The notes below the pieces were generated by a model, which saw only the letters and a list, made by a program, of their open reading frames with translations, ran no database searches and was not told where the DNA came from. A stretch of DNA of 43,899 nt from Desulfobacula sp. (GTDB lineage Bacteria; Desulfobacterota; Desulfobacteria; Desulfobacterales; Desulfobacteraceae), in the NCBI RefSeq assembly GCF_030611305.1, contig NZ_JAUWQB010000025.1, forward strand, positions 1 to 43,899. Reading direction: 5' to 3'. Shown here piece after piece: positions 1 through 9,332 of the stretch. A program made the translations under genes and the position numbers. The first letter of the stretch is position 1; every line of letters starts with the position of its first letter.

Positions 1-13
1 TCCTTGATCATTA

Positions 14-29
14 AGTTGTGGGGACAACT
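14..29. repeat. short inverted repeat near left edge
   Basis: AGTTGT and ACAACT flank a GGGG loop. The sequence from 1 to 80 shows no recognisable gene. It may be the tail of a transcript from the left, or the 3' untranslated region before the terminator at 81-104. Confidence 0.3.
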
Positions 30-80
30 CGATCATAGAGTAACATGAGTCGTACAGATGGCAAAGCCTCTGCACTCTGA

Positions 81-104
81 CCTGGCCCTGAGGGCCAGGG
101 TTTT
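81..104 (+). terminator. Rho-independent terminator of a gene left of the window
   Basis: An 8-bp GC-rich stem (CCTGGCCC / GGGCCAGG) with a TGA loop is followed by G and TTTT. The T-run lies on the plus-strand side, so it would end a rightward transcript entering from outside the window. It faces the 3' end of the leftward gene at 114-2402, but that side lacks the T-run needed for termination in the other direction. Confidence 0.6.
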
Positions 105-113
105 CACATTAGA

Positions 114-2402
114 CTAAAGTTCATGAGTCTTGAAATAGTCATGAATCGTTATATTCGTACACACCTCATAATATTTTCTATCGGTCATGGCAATCAGACC
201 AAGATCATGTTCACGAACATTCGGAATGCTGCCCTCCCGGATGATCACCCGTTGATTTCGACCGGTAACGGTGGGGAAAATCCCTGTAAAAAATCTGATT
301 TTTTCCGATTGAATCTTCGGGATAACGCATTCAACCGGCTTGAGTCTGATCTCCTGGGATAATTTTTTAAATGCCGCGGGATGAAGTTCTATCCCATTGA
401 CGTTGTATCGCCTGGAGATATCATCGGATGTGGCAGCCACATCCTCGTTGGACGCAGTCTGAAAAACATAATTGTTAAATGGTGTATCCATGGAATCCAT
501 AATCTTTCTGGCGGCCTTGGAACACCCTGACAACCGGTCTGCCATATTGATGGCGGATGAGATCATAATCTGAAAGTCACCATCAAAAAAAAGAGTTGGC
601 TGACCCTTCCGGAAAGTAATCCCGATACCAACTTCCAGAAAGGGAAAATCATATTTTCTATTTTTACGATTGTATCGTTGTATGATCAAGAGAATATGTA
701 TGGCAAGACCGCATGCCCTGGAAATACTGTACCACCCTTCCGGACATCCTTCCCTTTCATAGATTCCCAGAATCATGGCATCCCCTTCAACAAAGACCTT
801 GAAAGCCCCATATTCGGGAATGATCTCTGTTATGGGATCAAACATATTAAGGCTGAAATAGGAGGCAGGATTCAATCCCTGCTCTTTCATTTTGTGGACA
901 ATATCCGTGGATCCCCTGATATCGACCTTTAATATGGTGTGGCTGATCACCGGCTTTTCTTCGGTGGTTGATTCATGGGAAAGGAGAAATTCGTAAAGGG
1001 TGTTGTTTACCCTGGAAAGTCGAATATGATTTTCCTCCTTCACGAGATAAACAAGCGCCATGGCCCTCTCCAACAGCTTGAAATTTTCAAAATCCCTGTG
1101 ATAACGAAAAAATCCTTTGAAAAACCGTATCAGGTATGCCTCTTTTTGTGAGGTCCGCAGACCTTTAATACGCTTTTGACACCGTTTCAATGATCTCGCG
1201 GAAAAGGGGACCTGATTAATTTTTGCCAACCGCTTGAGACGGTTTATAATAACTTTTCTGGTGCCGGGAACCATCATAAACTGTAAAAGAACCTGAGGAA
1301 CCAAGGGAGGGCAGTACTCCGGATAGACCGATCTTATCTCATAGGACGCACAGATTCTTTCCACCACCCCGGAAGATTTAAATTTTTTATAAAAAAACTT
1401 CAACATCCGGTGCTGCCTTTGGGCCATCTGCTTGAGAGCCTCCAGCTCTTTCCTTTCTTTACCCTGTTTCCTCCGTGTGCTGTAAAGTTCTCTGGTGGAA
1501 ACAAAATCAAAAAGGATATCAACATTTCCAGTCTGTTTTATCCAGGCGTCCACCTGCTTATCGCTGACTATATCCCCTGTCCCATGATCTTTTGAATCCT
1601 TTGGGGAGGTTACCGGCTGCGATGAATCCAATACCGCACGGCTTTGAGAAAAACCGGATCTGCCCATGGAGAGCAAATACTTTTTAATGCTGGATAGCAA
1701 CAGATCGTACTTATCTGCATCATCAATGCGCTGACCCGGAAGAATATCATAGGTGTTGATCATGAAATAATCATTATTTTTCTCGATATGTAGAAAGGGA
1801 TTTAAAAACAGATCCTCCGGCAAAATACTATCCATACCGAAATTTGACTTCCGGATACCATTCAGTTCCCTTTGATCAACATCATTTATATGTTCAAAAA
1901 CAATTTTTCCAGTGGCCCGGATGATCTGCTCCTTATTCAACAGAATTTCAGAAAGCTCTGCCTTCAAAACAACGGGATCCTCCATATGGGAACGTCCGGA
2001 ATTCTCCTTTTCCCGGATCAACAATCGGATATTAGCAATAAATTTATCATAACAGACCGCAATTCCCCGAATCAGCATCTTGGCAACCGCTGTTCGGGCA
2101 ATGTAATCTACCTGTATCTCCTGCTCCGCCTTTGCACGGTTAATGGCAGAGAGCATCACCTCACGGTAACTGTTTTTAAATTGATCCTTCTCAACAGCAC
2201 CGCTTCCTTTTCCGGGCATGGCATTATCTTCTATGACATGTAAAATAAACTGATCTGCAATCTTGCAGAAGGTGTCGCTCAAATATACGTCATACCTGTT
2301 GTTGTCCACACCGGGTGTTAATCGGTCCAGACCAAAGGATATGGCATAGCCTGTCACCGGGAATTGATCCAGACTGGGTATTTTGGAAAACCAGAAGCCC
2401 AT
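114..2402 (-). CDS. Class III nucleotidyl cyclase-homology domain protein
   Basis: A 762-residue protein of otherwise unknown build. The N-terminal and middle parts are charged and helical and match no family I recognise. The C-terminal third resembles a class III adenylate/guanylate cyclase catalytic domain. It has a strand ending in DIRGST, then GDAMILGIY (metal-binding aspartates in the usual two places), then GIGITFRKG and an AINMADRL-like segment matching the family's late helix. The frame stays open upstream to 2666, but that part overlaps the zinc-ribbon gene in another frame. The ATG at 2402 lies right after that gene's stop (2404-2406), so I chose it. The two genes are probably co-transcribed. 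Whether it makes a cyclic nucleotide is uncertain because purine-selecting residues could not be assigned. Confidence 0.6.
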   Translation of the reverse strand: MGFWFSKIPSLDQFPVTGYAISFGLDRLTPGVDNNRYDVYLSDTFCKIADQFILHVIEDNAMPGKGSGAVEKDQFKNSYREVMLSAINRAKAEQEIQVDYIARTAVAKMLIRGIAVCYDKFIANIRLLIREKENSGRSHMEDPVVLKAELSEILLNKEQIIRATGKIVFEHINDVDQRELNGIRKSNFGMDSILPEDLFLNPFLHIEKNNDYFMINTYDILPGQRIDDADKYDLLLSSIKKYLLSMGRSGFSQSRAVLDSSQPVTSPKDSKDHGTGDIVSDKQVDAWIKQTGNVDILFDFVSTRELYSTRRKQGKERKELEALKQMAQRQHRMLKFFYKKFKSSGVVERICASYEIRSVYPEYCPPLVPQVLLQFMMVPGTRKVIINRLKRLAKINQVPFSARSLKRCQKRIKGLRTSQKEAYLIRFFKGFFRYHRDFENFKLLERAMALVYLVKEENHIRLSRVNNTLYEFLLSHESTTEEKPVISHTILKVDIRGSTDIVHKMKEQGLNPASYFSLNMFDPITEIIPEYGAFKVFVEGDAMILGIYEREGCPEGWYSISRACGLAIHILLIIQRYNRKNRKYDFPFLEVGIGITFRKGQPTLFFDGDFQIMISSAINMADRLSGCSKAARKIMDSMDTPFNNYVFQTASNEDVAATSDDISRRYNVNGIELHPAAFKKLSQEIRLKPVECVIPKIQSEKIRFFTGIFPTVTGRNQRVIIREGSIPNVREHDLGLIAMTDRKYYEVCTNITIHDYFKTHEL

Positions 2403-2403
2403 T

Positions 2404-2775
2404 TTAAAGCCTGAATTCTTCCTTGCAGTGGTCACAAAAAGAAGTGGCCAGCATTTGTTTACAGTGAACACACTTATCCGATAGATAGCGTTCTTTTCCC
2501 TGCGTCTTGTCACAATTAGGGCAATGCCAGTTTTTCCGGGTTGAAACAATCTTGTTGCAACTTGGGCATTTGAAGGGAAATTTCCTGAAAAGCAGATAAA
2601 AAATTCCTGACCCGATAAAAAATGGACCCAATAATTTAAATTGAAGAGTTGTTGTAAACTGATCAAATTCTGCCGAGCCGGAAAGAATAACCCACATCAA
2701 AAAAAAGATGGCTGTGATTGCAAGAAATTTAAACCGAAAATGAAAAAAAACACTTGTTAATGGTTTTTCCTCCAT
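2404..2775 (-). CDS. Small membrane protein with C-terminal zinc ribbons
   Basis: A 123-residue protein with two hydrophobic segments near residues 15-32 and 48-62. The cytosolic tail holds four CxxC pairs (CPSC, CPNC, CVHC, CDHC), which look like two zinc-ribbon or rubredoxin-like knuckles. The ribosome-binding site AAGGAG lies about 9 bases before the ATG. The gene stops one base before the start of the cyclase-homology gene, which suggests translational coupling and a shared job, perhaps membrane anchoring or sensing. No named family is recognised. Confidence 0.7.
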   Translation of the reverse strand: MEEKPLTSVFFHFRFKFLAITAIFFLMWVILSGSAEFDQFTTTLQFKLLGPFFIGSGIFYLLFRKFPFKCPSCNKIVSTRKNWHCPNCDKTQGKERYLSDKCVHCKQMLATSFCDHCKEEFRL

Positions 2776-2869
2776 GTTTTGTAAGCTCCTTGTTCCTTTT
2801 TGTTTATTTTAATAAAAACTTTACTTGTTCTTTCAGTGTTTGAACCATTATTTTCATGCCTTCCTCCTG

Positions 2870-4702
2870 CTAAATTATTCCAAAAAGCGGTCCACCCCTT
2901 TGTCCAAGTGCATCCACTTTTTCTACCACCTTTTTATCTGGCACCAATGGGTCTGCATGAAAGGGTTTTATTCTGGCATCTATAATTAAAGGAGGGTTGC
3001 ATTCCCAATGTTTAAAAATTATTTTTTCATTGACCCCGTAAATATCATGGGAAGGGTTTGATCTTAAAAAAGTCACCCATAAAAAATTTGAAAATGATTT
3101 TGCTGTAAAATTGGCATCATCCACCACCACAAACAGGGGCAGTGACTCTAAGTCTGTTTGAGTCTGCAAGTGCTTTTTCAAACGATTGATTTGTATTTTG
3201 CCTTTTGGATATGTTTTAAAGTGGGGCCCTTCAAGCACTACCATGCCCGGCGCAGCAATTTTTGGATGCTTGAATTCCTCAGGCAAAGAAAAATTCTGTG
3301 GAAATTCAATTTTCAAGTGGCGTCTTTTTTCACCTGCCGCTGCCATAACCAGTTTTGATCCAAGGTTTGTGTTCTGGGTGGAATAATCAAGGGTGTCCAT
3401 GGTTGTTTTTGTGAAGAAATGAAGATCAGAGGCAAAATTAATTCGTTCAAGCATATGAATAAAAAATGCTTTCTCATCATTCACATTCAGTTCTGGATTG
3501 TCTTCATGGGCACAGATCATCAGATATTTTGCCAAAGACAACTGACCCGTACCCAGAACCCTGCTTGCATGGGTTAACAATTCCCTTGGCATCCTTCTTT
3601 CATAAGGGACATACCGCTCATGGGCTTTTACAAGAAGCAAGGGGTGAACCCCTGCATCATCTACTGCATTCACGGCAGTAACACCCGGAATACTGTCCTG
3701 AATCGCCGATCTTGTGATCTCATGGATCAATCTTCCGAAATTGGAATCTTCCTGTGGCGGACGGCCCACCACGGTAAAAGGAAAGATGGCATCTTTTCTG
3801 TGATAGACAGATTCTACCTTCACATACGGATACTCGTGTTCCAGGGAATAGTAGCCCAGGTGGTCTCCAAACGGCCCTTCTCTTTTTGTTTTCCCCGGGA
3901 CAACGATTCCCGTGATACAAAAATCAGCATCAGCAGAAATTAAATAATTATTTTTATTTGCAACCTTAAAATTCTTACCTGCAAGCGCTCCTGCAAAAGC
4001 AATTTCCGGAAGGCCTTCCGGAAGCGGCATAACAGCAGCCAGAGTATGGGCAGGCGGCCCACCGATAAAAATACTGACTCGTAAGGCCTGCTTTTTCTCA
4101 AGGGCCTTTTTATGGTGATTACCGATCCCTCTGTGCAATTGATAATGAAGGCCGATCTCTTTGCCGGAATCATAATCATTTCCTGACAGCTGAATCCTGT
4201 ACATGCCAAGATTTGAACTGAAAATAGAATCTTTTTCAGGATCTTTGGAAAAGACCTGGGGCAACAGGATAAATGCCCCGCCATCCTTTGGCCAGCATTT
4301 AATCATGGGAAGATCCTGAATACCGCATTTGTTTTTCAGAACTTTGGGGTTGGACGTTTTTAAAGGCAATGAATGTAACGCTGCCGGCAGAGCTTTTAAT
4401 ATTTTTCCGGGAGATTTAAAACACGTTCCCAAGTCTGATTTGATATCGACGAGGGCTTTTACAGATGCAAGCTGGGGTTCAAAAATTTTAAGTGTTCGCT
4501 CCCATGTACCGAACAGGTTTGACACGGCAGGAAATTTACTATTCATGACATTCGAAAATAATACTGCCGGCCCATTGGCATTAAATACTCTTCTCGTGAT
4601 TTCAGCCATTTCAAGGTCAGGATCAACCATCTGCCGGATCTGTACGAGCTCACCCTGTTTTTCCAAGGAGTCTATGCACTGCCTGAGACTTAAAAATTTC
4701 AT
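2870..4702 (-). CDS. ubiD: UbiD-family decarboxylase
   Basis: A 610-residue protein of the UbiD family. These enzymes use prenylated FMN for reversible decarboxylation of aromatic or unsaturated acids. Family signatures include the N-terminal EITRRVFNANGPAVLF, the GMYRIQL segment with the LHYQLHRG region that binds metal and flavin phosphate, and the EGPFGDHLGYY block holding the catalytic acid. At 610 residues it is longer than E. coli UbiD (about 500) and closer to the large UbiD-like proteins of bacteria using futalosine menaquinone synthesis. A menaquinone role is therefore likely but not proven. No UbiX flavin prenyltransferase is in the window. The gene lies 6 bases after the M48 protease gene, in an apparent operon. 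Confidence 0.85.
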   Translation of the reverse strand: MKFLSLRQCIDSLEKQGELVQIRQMVDPDLEMAEITRRVFNANGPAVLFSNVMNSKFPAVSNLFGTWERTLKIFEPQLASVKALVDIKSDLGTCFKSPGKILKALPAALHSLPLKTSNPKVLKNKCGIQDLPMIKCWPKDGGAFILLPQVFSKDPEKDSIFSSNLGMYRIQLSGNDYDSGKEIGLHYQLHRGIGNHHKKALEKKQALRVSIFIGGPPAHTLAAVMPLPEGLPEIAFAGALAGKNFKVANKNNYLISADADFCITGIVVPGKTKREGPFGDHLGYYSLEHEYPYVKVESVYHRKDAIFPFTVVGRPPQEDSNFGRLIHEITRSAIQDSIPGVTAVNAVDDAGVHPLLLVKAHERYVPYERRMPRELLTHASRVLGTGQLSLAKYLMICAHEDNPELNVNDEKAFFIHMLERINFASDLHFFTKTTMDTLDYSTQNTNLGSKLVMAAAGEKRRHLKIEFPQNFSLPEEFKHPKIAAPGMVVLEGPHFKTYPKGKIQINRLKKHLQTQTDLESLPLFVVVDDANFTAKSFSNFLWVTFLRSNPSHDIYGVNEKIIFKHWECNPPLIIDARIKPFHADPLVPDKKVVEKVDALGQRGGPLFGII

Positions 4703-4708
4703 AATTGA

Positions 4709-6055
4709 CTATTTGGCATAACCCCATTCTTTCAGCCGGCTATACGCATACTTGGAATATTTATTGGGTTGATAATTGATCATTTTCAAATATGCCATGT
4801 AGTTGTTTGCCGCAGGTTTTGTGTCAGATTTTTTGTCAAGGCAATACCCCTTGTAAAAGGTCATTTGCGGGTTACCCGGCAAAAGTTCATCACATTTGAC
4901 AAAATTTTGATAGGCCTTCCCATATTTTTTAAGCTCACTACTTGCAAGCCCCGCAATATAATAACCCTGGGCTTCTGCGGGATACAGTTTTTTCGCCGTG
5001 TTAGCATATGCCAGGGCCTTTGCCGGTTTTTTTCTGAGCATCAGACATTTGGACATTAACACATGAGCCGTATAATCGTACTTTAATTTATTGATCGATT
5101 TTTTAAACGTATTCTCGGCCTTGTCATACTCTTTTTTGGCCAAATATTTCTCTCCTTGCTGCAAAAGTTCTATGCCTTCTTTTTTTGCACGAAGGAAAGC
5201 AATGTTATCCATATATCTTTCCCGGTTCAACGGATAATCTTTTGTATACTGGTAAACCCCTTTTTCTCTTTGAACGGCAGAACTTAACCGTTCCGCACTC
5301 ATTGGATGGGTTGAAAAAAGCACCTGGGCCGTCCCGGAGTTTTCTTTGTGCAAAGAATCAAGCATTTCCATGAGTCCGACAAACCCTTTGGAAGGATAAC
5401 CGGCCTTAACCATATACTCATTGCCAAGATAATCTGCTTCCCTTTCATTATCCCGGCTGTACCTGGATAAGAGCAATCCCTGGCCCAGCATGCCAAGCTG
5501 TTGCGTCAGTTCACCAACTCCGGACCCCTGGGAACTTGCTGCAATGGATAAGCCGCTCACGAGCAGAGAGGAAAGCCGTCCTTTGGAGATCTGTTCTGCA
5601 ATATGCCTTGCATTGATATGTCCCAGCTCATGGCCTAACAAAGAGGCCAGTTGCGCCTCATTGTCAAGTTTCAATAAAATTCCTCTTGTAACAGCAATAG
5701 AACCTCCGGGGAATGCATATGCATTAATATAGGTTGCATTCACACATTGAAAATTATAAGGCATATCGGGCCTGTGAACATTTGGCAGCAATCCTTTGCC
5801 AACATCAGATACATATTGATTAATTTTAGCATCCCGGGTAATGCCATAATCTGAAGAAAACTGAAAGGATGACTGCTGCTTATCAATCCCGATCTCCTGC
5901 TGTTTGGAAACCATCATCAATTGTTTCTTCCCTGTGACAGGGTCAACATCACAACCGGTAAAAAATATCGGGCCCGCAATGGTTGCAGATATAAAGGCTG
6001 AATATTTTAAAAACAGCCTTCTTGAAATTGGGTTTTTGGATATTGATTTATTCAT
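4709..6055 (-). CDS. M48 metalloprotease lipoprotein with TPR repeats (BepA-like)
   Basis: A 448-residue exported protease. The N terminus carries a twin-arginine motif (SRRLFLK) followed by a hydrophobic stretch and a lipobox ending FFTGC, so it should be a Tat-exported, lipid-anchored protein. The catalytic zinc motif is HELGH (in LLGHELGHINARH), and the downstream NEREADYLG supplies the third ligand (E) typical of M48. The C-terminal 150 residues are TPR-like helices, as in BepA/YfgC, which takes part in outer-membrane protein quality control. It is upstream of the ubiD-like gene with a 6-base gap. Confidence 0.88.
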   Translation of the reverse strand: MNKSISKNPISRRLFLKYSAFISATIAGPIFFTGCDVDPVTGKKQLMMVSKQQEIGIDKQQSSFQFSSDYGITRDAKINQYVSDVGKGLLPNVHRPDMPYNFQCVNATYINAYAFPGGSIAVTRGILLKLDNEAQLASLLGHELGHINARHIAEQISKGRLSSLLVSGLSIAASSQGSGVGELTQQLGMLGQGLLLSRYSRDNEREADYLGNEYMVKAGYPSKGFVGLMEMLDSLHKENSGTAQVLFSTHPMSAERLSSAVQREKGVYQYTKDYPLNRERYMDNIAFLRAKKEGIELLQQGEKYLAKKEYDKAENTFKKSINKLKYDYTAHVLMSKCLMLRKKPAKALAYANTAKKLYPAEAQGYYIAGLASSELKKYGKAYQNFVKCDELLPGNPQMTFYKGYCLDKKSDTKPAANNYMAYLKMINYQPNKYSKYAYSRLKEWGYAK

Positions 6056-6108
6056 TTTCCTATTGCAAGTCTATCCCTTGTGCTGTCCATCGGTTTATAG
6101 AAATGAGA

Positions 6109-6387
6109 CTAATGAGTTTTCAAAAACAGACTGATAATTAAAAAAATAAGGCCGATGCCAAGCAAAAAACAGAAAAACGGCAGCTCATAAATCAGGTAAT
6201 CGAGTGAATTTTGTACAAAGACAACATCTATTAACCCTATAATGGCCTCAGACTTGTCTTCTCCGATCATTTTTGAGATAGTTAAATCAACCCAGAAGTT
6301 TTTGATTTCCATAAACTTTGAGATACCGGTGAAAAGACCCACAAAAAGCCCTGCCAATAAGGAATAAATCCCAAGTCTAGTTATCAT
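6109..6387 (-). CDS. Small two-helix membrane protein, unknown
   Basis: A 92-residue protein with hydrophobic segments at about 8-22 and 69-88 separated by a polar loop containing an amphipathic stretch. It lies 53 bases upstream of the M48 protease on the same strand and may be co-transcribed with it. No family is recognised. The good reading frame and position between genes support it being real. Confidence 0.6.
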   Translation of the reverse strand: MITRLGIYSLLAGLFVGLFTGISKFMEIKNFWVDLTISKMIGEDKSEAIIGLIDVVFVQNSLDYLIYELPFFCFLLGIGLIFLIISLFLKTH

Positions 6388-6736
6388 ATTCTTTTTTCCT
6401 TATTCCTGATTTTTAAAAATAATTTTAATGCTGTCTCAATATATTCTGCAAATATTGCTCAAGTCAAACTATTTTCCCCAGGGCAATCGCATGCAAAATA
6501 AAAATTGCTCTTAATATTGTCCGTAAAAAAACAATCTTTAAAATGATTGTTTTGGTTTAACCCGGTCTGGGCGTGGATTGTGACTCATCCATTCCCTGCA
6601 ACCCACGCCCAGACCTCATTGGTAAATCCAGATCCAAGCCCTGTTTATTCAATATAATTTGTTTTGAATCATAATTTATTGTATGTACATTTTATAAAAA
6701 ATGATCTGGAAAAGTCAAACATGGAGACCGGAAATA
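6388..6736. other. Divergent intergenic region with a long inverted repeat
   Basis: About 350 AT-rich bases between divergent genes with no coding frame that I can support. It must hold the promoters for both sides, but I could not pick clear -35/-10 pairs. The only strong structure is the hairpin at 6564-6615. Confidence 0.5.
6564..6615. repeat. 17-bp-arm inverted repeat (REP-like)
   Basis: Arms 6564-6580 and 6599-6615 pair over 13 perfect bp (GGTCTGGGCGTGG with CCACGCCCAGACC), then one mismatch and 3 more bp, closing an 18-base loop. No T-run follows on either strand and it sits between divergent genes, so it is not a terminator. Its high GC stands out from the AT-rich surroundings. A REP-type repeat or a protein-binding site is likely. 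Confidence 0.6.
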
Positions 6737-7306
6737 ATGGAAAAATCAAACTCTATTGAGATGAGTAGCATCTGGATAAAAAAGCTGTTTAAACGGATAC
6801 TTTCCATTTTAGGCTGGACAATATCAGGCATGGCTCCAGACGAAAAAAAATATATTATCATTGTTGCACCCCATACATCTAACATTGATTTTTTCCTTGG
6901 GATTGCAGTTAGGTTCGCCATTGGGTTGAAAGCAAATTTTCTGGCCAAGGAAATTCTATTTCAACCACCATGGGGATGGATTTTTTGCAAATTGGGTGGA
7001 TATCCTGTGAAACGAGACAAGCACTACAACCAGGTCGATTATATTGTTAAAATTATAAATAAAGAGGATCGATTTGTTTTAGGAATCGCACCGGAAGGAA
7101 CCCGTTCAAACTCAGGGCAATGGAAAACAGGGTTTTACTGGATTGCAAAATTGGCAAAGATACCCATTGTGATGGTCTCTTTTGATTATGCTAAAAAAAA
7201 TGTCACCTTGTCAGAACCTTTTTATACAACAGAAAATATGGAAGAAGATTTTTCAGTAATGAAAACATTTTTTAAAGGAGTGAAAGGAATCAAGCAAGCA
7301 AATTAA
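6737..7306 (+). CDS. PlsC-like 1-acylglycerol-3-phosphate acyltransferase family protein
   Basis: A roughly 189-residue acyltransferase. It shows the HX4D catalytic motif (APHTSNID), the LGGYPVKRD block with the conserved arginine, and the APEGTRS motif that binds the glycerophosphate acceptor. The likely role is acyl transfer to lysophosphatidic acid or a related lipid at the inner membrane. The frame opens at 6701, but the ATG at 6737 has a purine-rich GGAG upstream while the first ATG has none. Short family members of this kind exist, so it need not be truncated. Confidence 0.8.
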   Translation: MEKSNSIEMSSIWIKKLFKRILSILGWTISGMAPDEKKYIIIVAPHTSNIDFFLGIAVRFAIGLKANFLAKEILFQPPWGWIFCKLGGYPVKRDKHYNQVDYIVKIINKEDRFVLGIAPEGTRSNSGQWKTGFYWIAKLAKIPIVMVSFDYAKKNVTLSEPFYTTENMEEDFSVMKTFFKGVKGIKQAN

Positions 7307-7505
7307 ATAGGCCAAAACTAAATGAATGAGTATGATGTAAAGATTTTCAAACCAGGATTCTGATTAATTATTTTTGTCTCCAATTATGTAGCGAGTTTTT
7401 TTTGTTGCGAGTTTACCCCGCCTGATCCCGCAGACCCCGCCCCTTATTTTTAATAAGAATACCCCGCCATCCTATAAGTATGTTTTCTTGTTATTCAAAA
7501 AAGAC
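7307..7505. other. Intergenic region, no gene seen
   Basis: Lies between convergent genes. It contains repeated CCCCGCC words at about 7414-7475 in an otherwise AT-rich stretch, and a small CTTATT/AATAAG hairpin near 7443-7457. No clear terminator was found. Confidence 0.3.
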
Positions 7506-8933
7506 CTATCTTGTTTTAAGATTACGGTGCAAGATAAAGGAACGTGGTTTCATCATGTTACGCGGGCTCAAGATTTCATCCAATTCGTCCTTACTCAAAA
7601 GACCCTTTTCCAAAGCGATTTCATATACCGATTTTCCGCTTTGATGTGCTTCTTGAGCAACCTGTACAGCTTTGGAATATCCAATTATGGGGTTCAAGGC
7701 TGTGGCTAAGCCGATGGAGTTCATAACTATTCGCTCGCAAACGTCTTCGTTAGCTGTGATTCCAACGATGCAGCGCTCTGCCAATATTTCGCAAGCCCGG
7801 CCCAGAGTGGTTATTGACTGGAAAAGCATGTGAGCAATAAGTGGTTCATTGGCGTTGAGTTCCAACTGTCCCGCCCCGGCCGCCATAGTTACACTCATGT
7901 CCGCTCCTATTACCTGGTAGCAAACCTGGATCACCATGTCGGGGATCACCGGATTCACCTTACCGGGCATGATGGAAGAGCCAGGCTGCATCTTGGGCAG
8001 GTTTATTTCGTTGAATCCGCCCCTCGGGCCAGAGGATAACAGACGTAAATCATTACATATTTTGGAAAGTTTTACGGCAATTCGCTTTAGTATTCCGGAA
8101 AGCTGCACATAGCCCCCACAGTCCTGGGTGGCTTCGATCAGGTTGGGAGCGGTGTACACTGGCACGCCGGAAAACTCAGCCAAATATTTTGCAGCCAATT
8201 CTGCATAACCGGGATGTGCATTAATACCTGTGCCGATAGCGGTAGCACCCAGATTTATTTCGATGATCAGGTCCTGTGAGTTTTTAACCTGACGTATGTC
8301 TTCGTCTACTAATAGTGCGTAAGCCTCAAACTCCTGGCCCAGAGTCATTGGTACTGCATCCTGTAGCTCGGTACGGCCAAGCTTGATCACTTCTTTGAAC
8401 TCGTCTCCTTTTTCCGATAGGGCATTCCTGATGATTTCCATCTGTCCTAATAATTTTTCAAGCATCAGATGCAAGGCAACTCGAATGGCTGTGGGATAAG
8501 CATCATTGGTGGATTGGCCCATGTTTACGTGATTATTGGGATTCAGACTATCATAGTTTCCTTTGGGCTGACCCATGATTTCCAGAGCTCGATTGGCAAT
8601 GACCTCGTTTGCGTTCATGTTTGCAGTGGTGCCACCGCCACCCTGCAAAACGTCGCAGCAAAACTCATTGAGAAATTCACCGGCCAGAATTTCATTGCAG
8701 GCCTTGTCGATAGGCCCGGCCAATTTGGAGTCGAGTTGGCCCAATTCATTATTGGCCTTGGCCGCTGATTTTTTCACCAGTGCCAAGGCTTTTACAAAAA
8801 TAGGATAAGCCGAGATGGGCGTTCCAGTGATGGGAAAGTTTTCCAGACCTCTCAGGGTCTGAATCCCGTAGTAGCTTTTGTTTGGGACACTCTTTTCCCC
8901 CAGGGAATCACATTCAATACGAGTGGAAGACAT
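7506..8933 (-). CDS. aspA: Aspartate ammonia-lyase (aspartase)
   Basis: A 475-residue member of the aspartase/fumarase superfamily. It converts L-aspartate reversibly to fumarate and ammonia in the cytosol. The signature loop GSSIMPGKVNP with its catalytic serine is intact, as are GGGGTTANMNANEVIANRA and NPNNHVNMGQSTNDAYPTA, the substrate-binding stretches. The first residues (RIECDSLGEKSVP, YYGIQTLRGLENFPI) are typical of AspA rather than fumarase C. The ribosome-binding site AAGGAG precedes the ATG. It is the last gene of an operon with PII and an FAD oxidoreductase (30-base gaps). Fumarate could feed the oxidative or reductive citric acid route. Confidence 0.93.
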   Translation of the reverse strand: MSSTRIECDSLGEKSVPNKSYYGIQTLRGLENFPITGTPISAYPIFVKALALVKKSAAKANNELGQLDSKLAGPIDKACNEILAGEFLNEFCCDVLQGGGGTTANMNANEVIANRALEIMGQPKGNYDSLNPNNHVNMGQSTNDAYPTAIRVALHLMLEKLLGQMEIIRNALSEKGDEFKEVIKLGRTELQDAVPMTLGQEFEAYALLVDEDIRQVKNSQDLIIEINLGATAIGTGINAHPGYAELAAKYLAEFSGVPVYTAPNLIEATQDCGGYVQLSGILKRIAVKLSKICNDLRLLSSGPRGGFNEINLPKMQPGSSIMPGKVNPVIPDMVIQVCYQVIGADMSVTMAAGAGQLELNANEPLIAHMLFQSITTLGRACEILAERCIVGITANEDVCERIVMNSIGLATALNPIIGYSKAVQVAQEAHQSGKSVYEIALEKGLLSKDELDEILSPRNMMKPRSFILHRNLKTR

Positions 8934-8963
8934 GATATCTCCTTATAACTGGTATTAATATAT

Positions 8964-9332
<369 letters not shown>

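Noticed and set aside
2403-2666. N-terminal extension of the cyclase-homology gene to 2666
   Set aside because: These 88 codons lie over the zinc-ribbon gene in another frame and have no protein-like character; the ATG at 2402 fits better.
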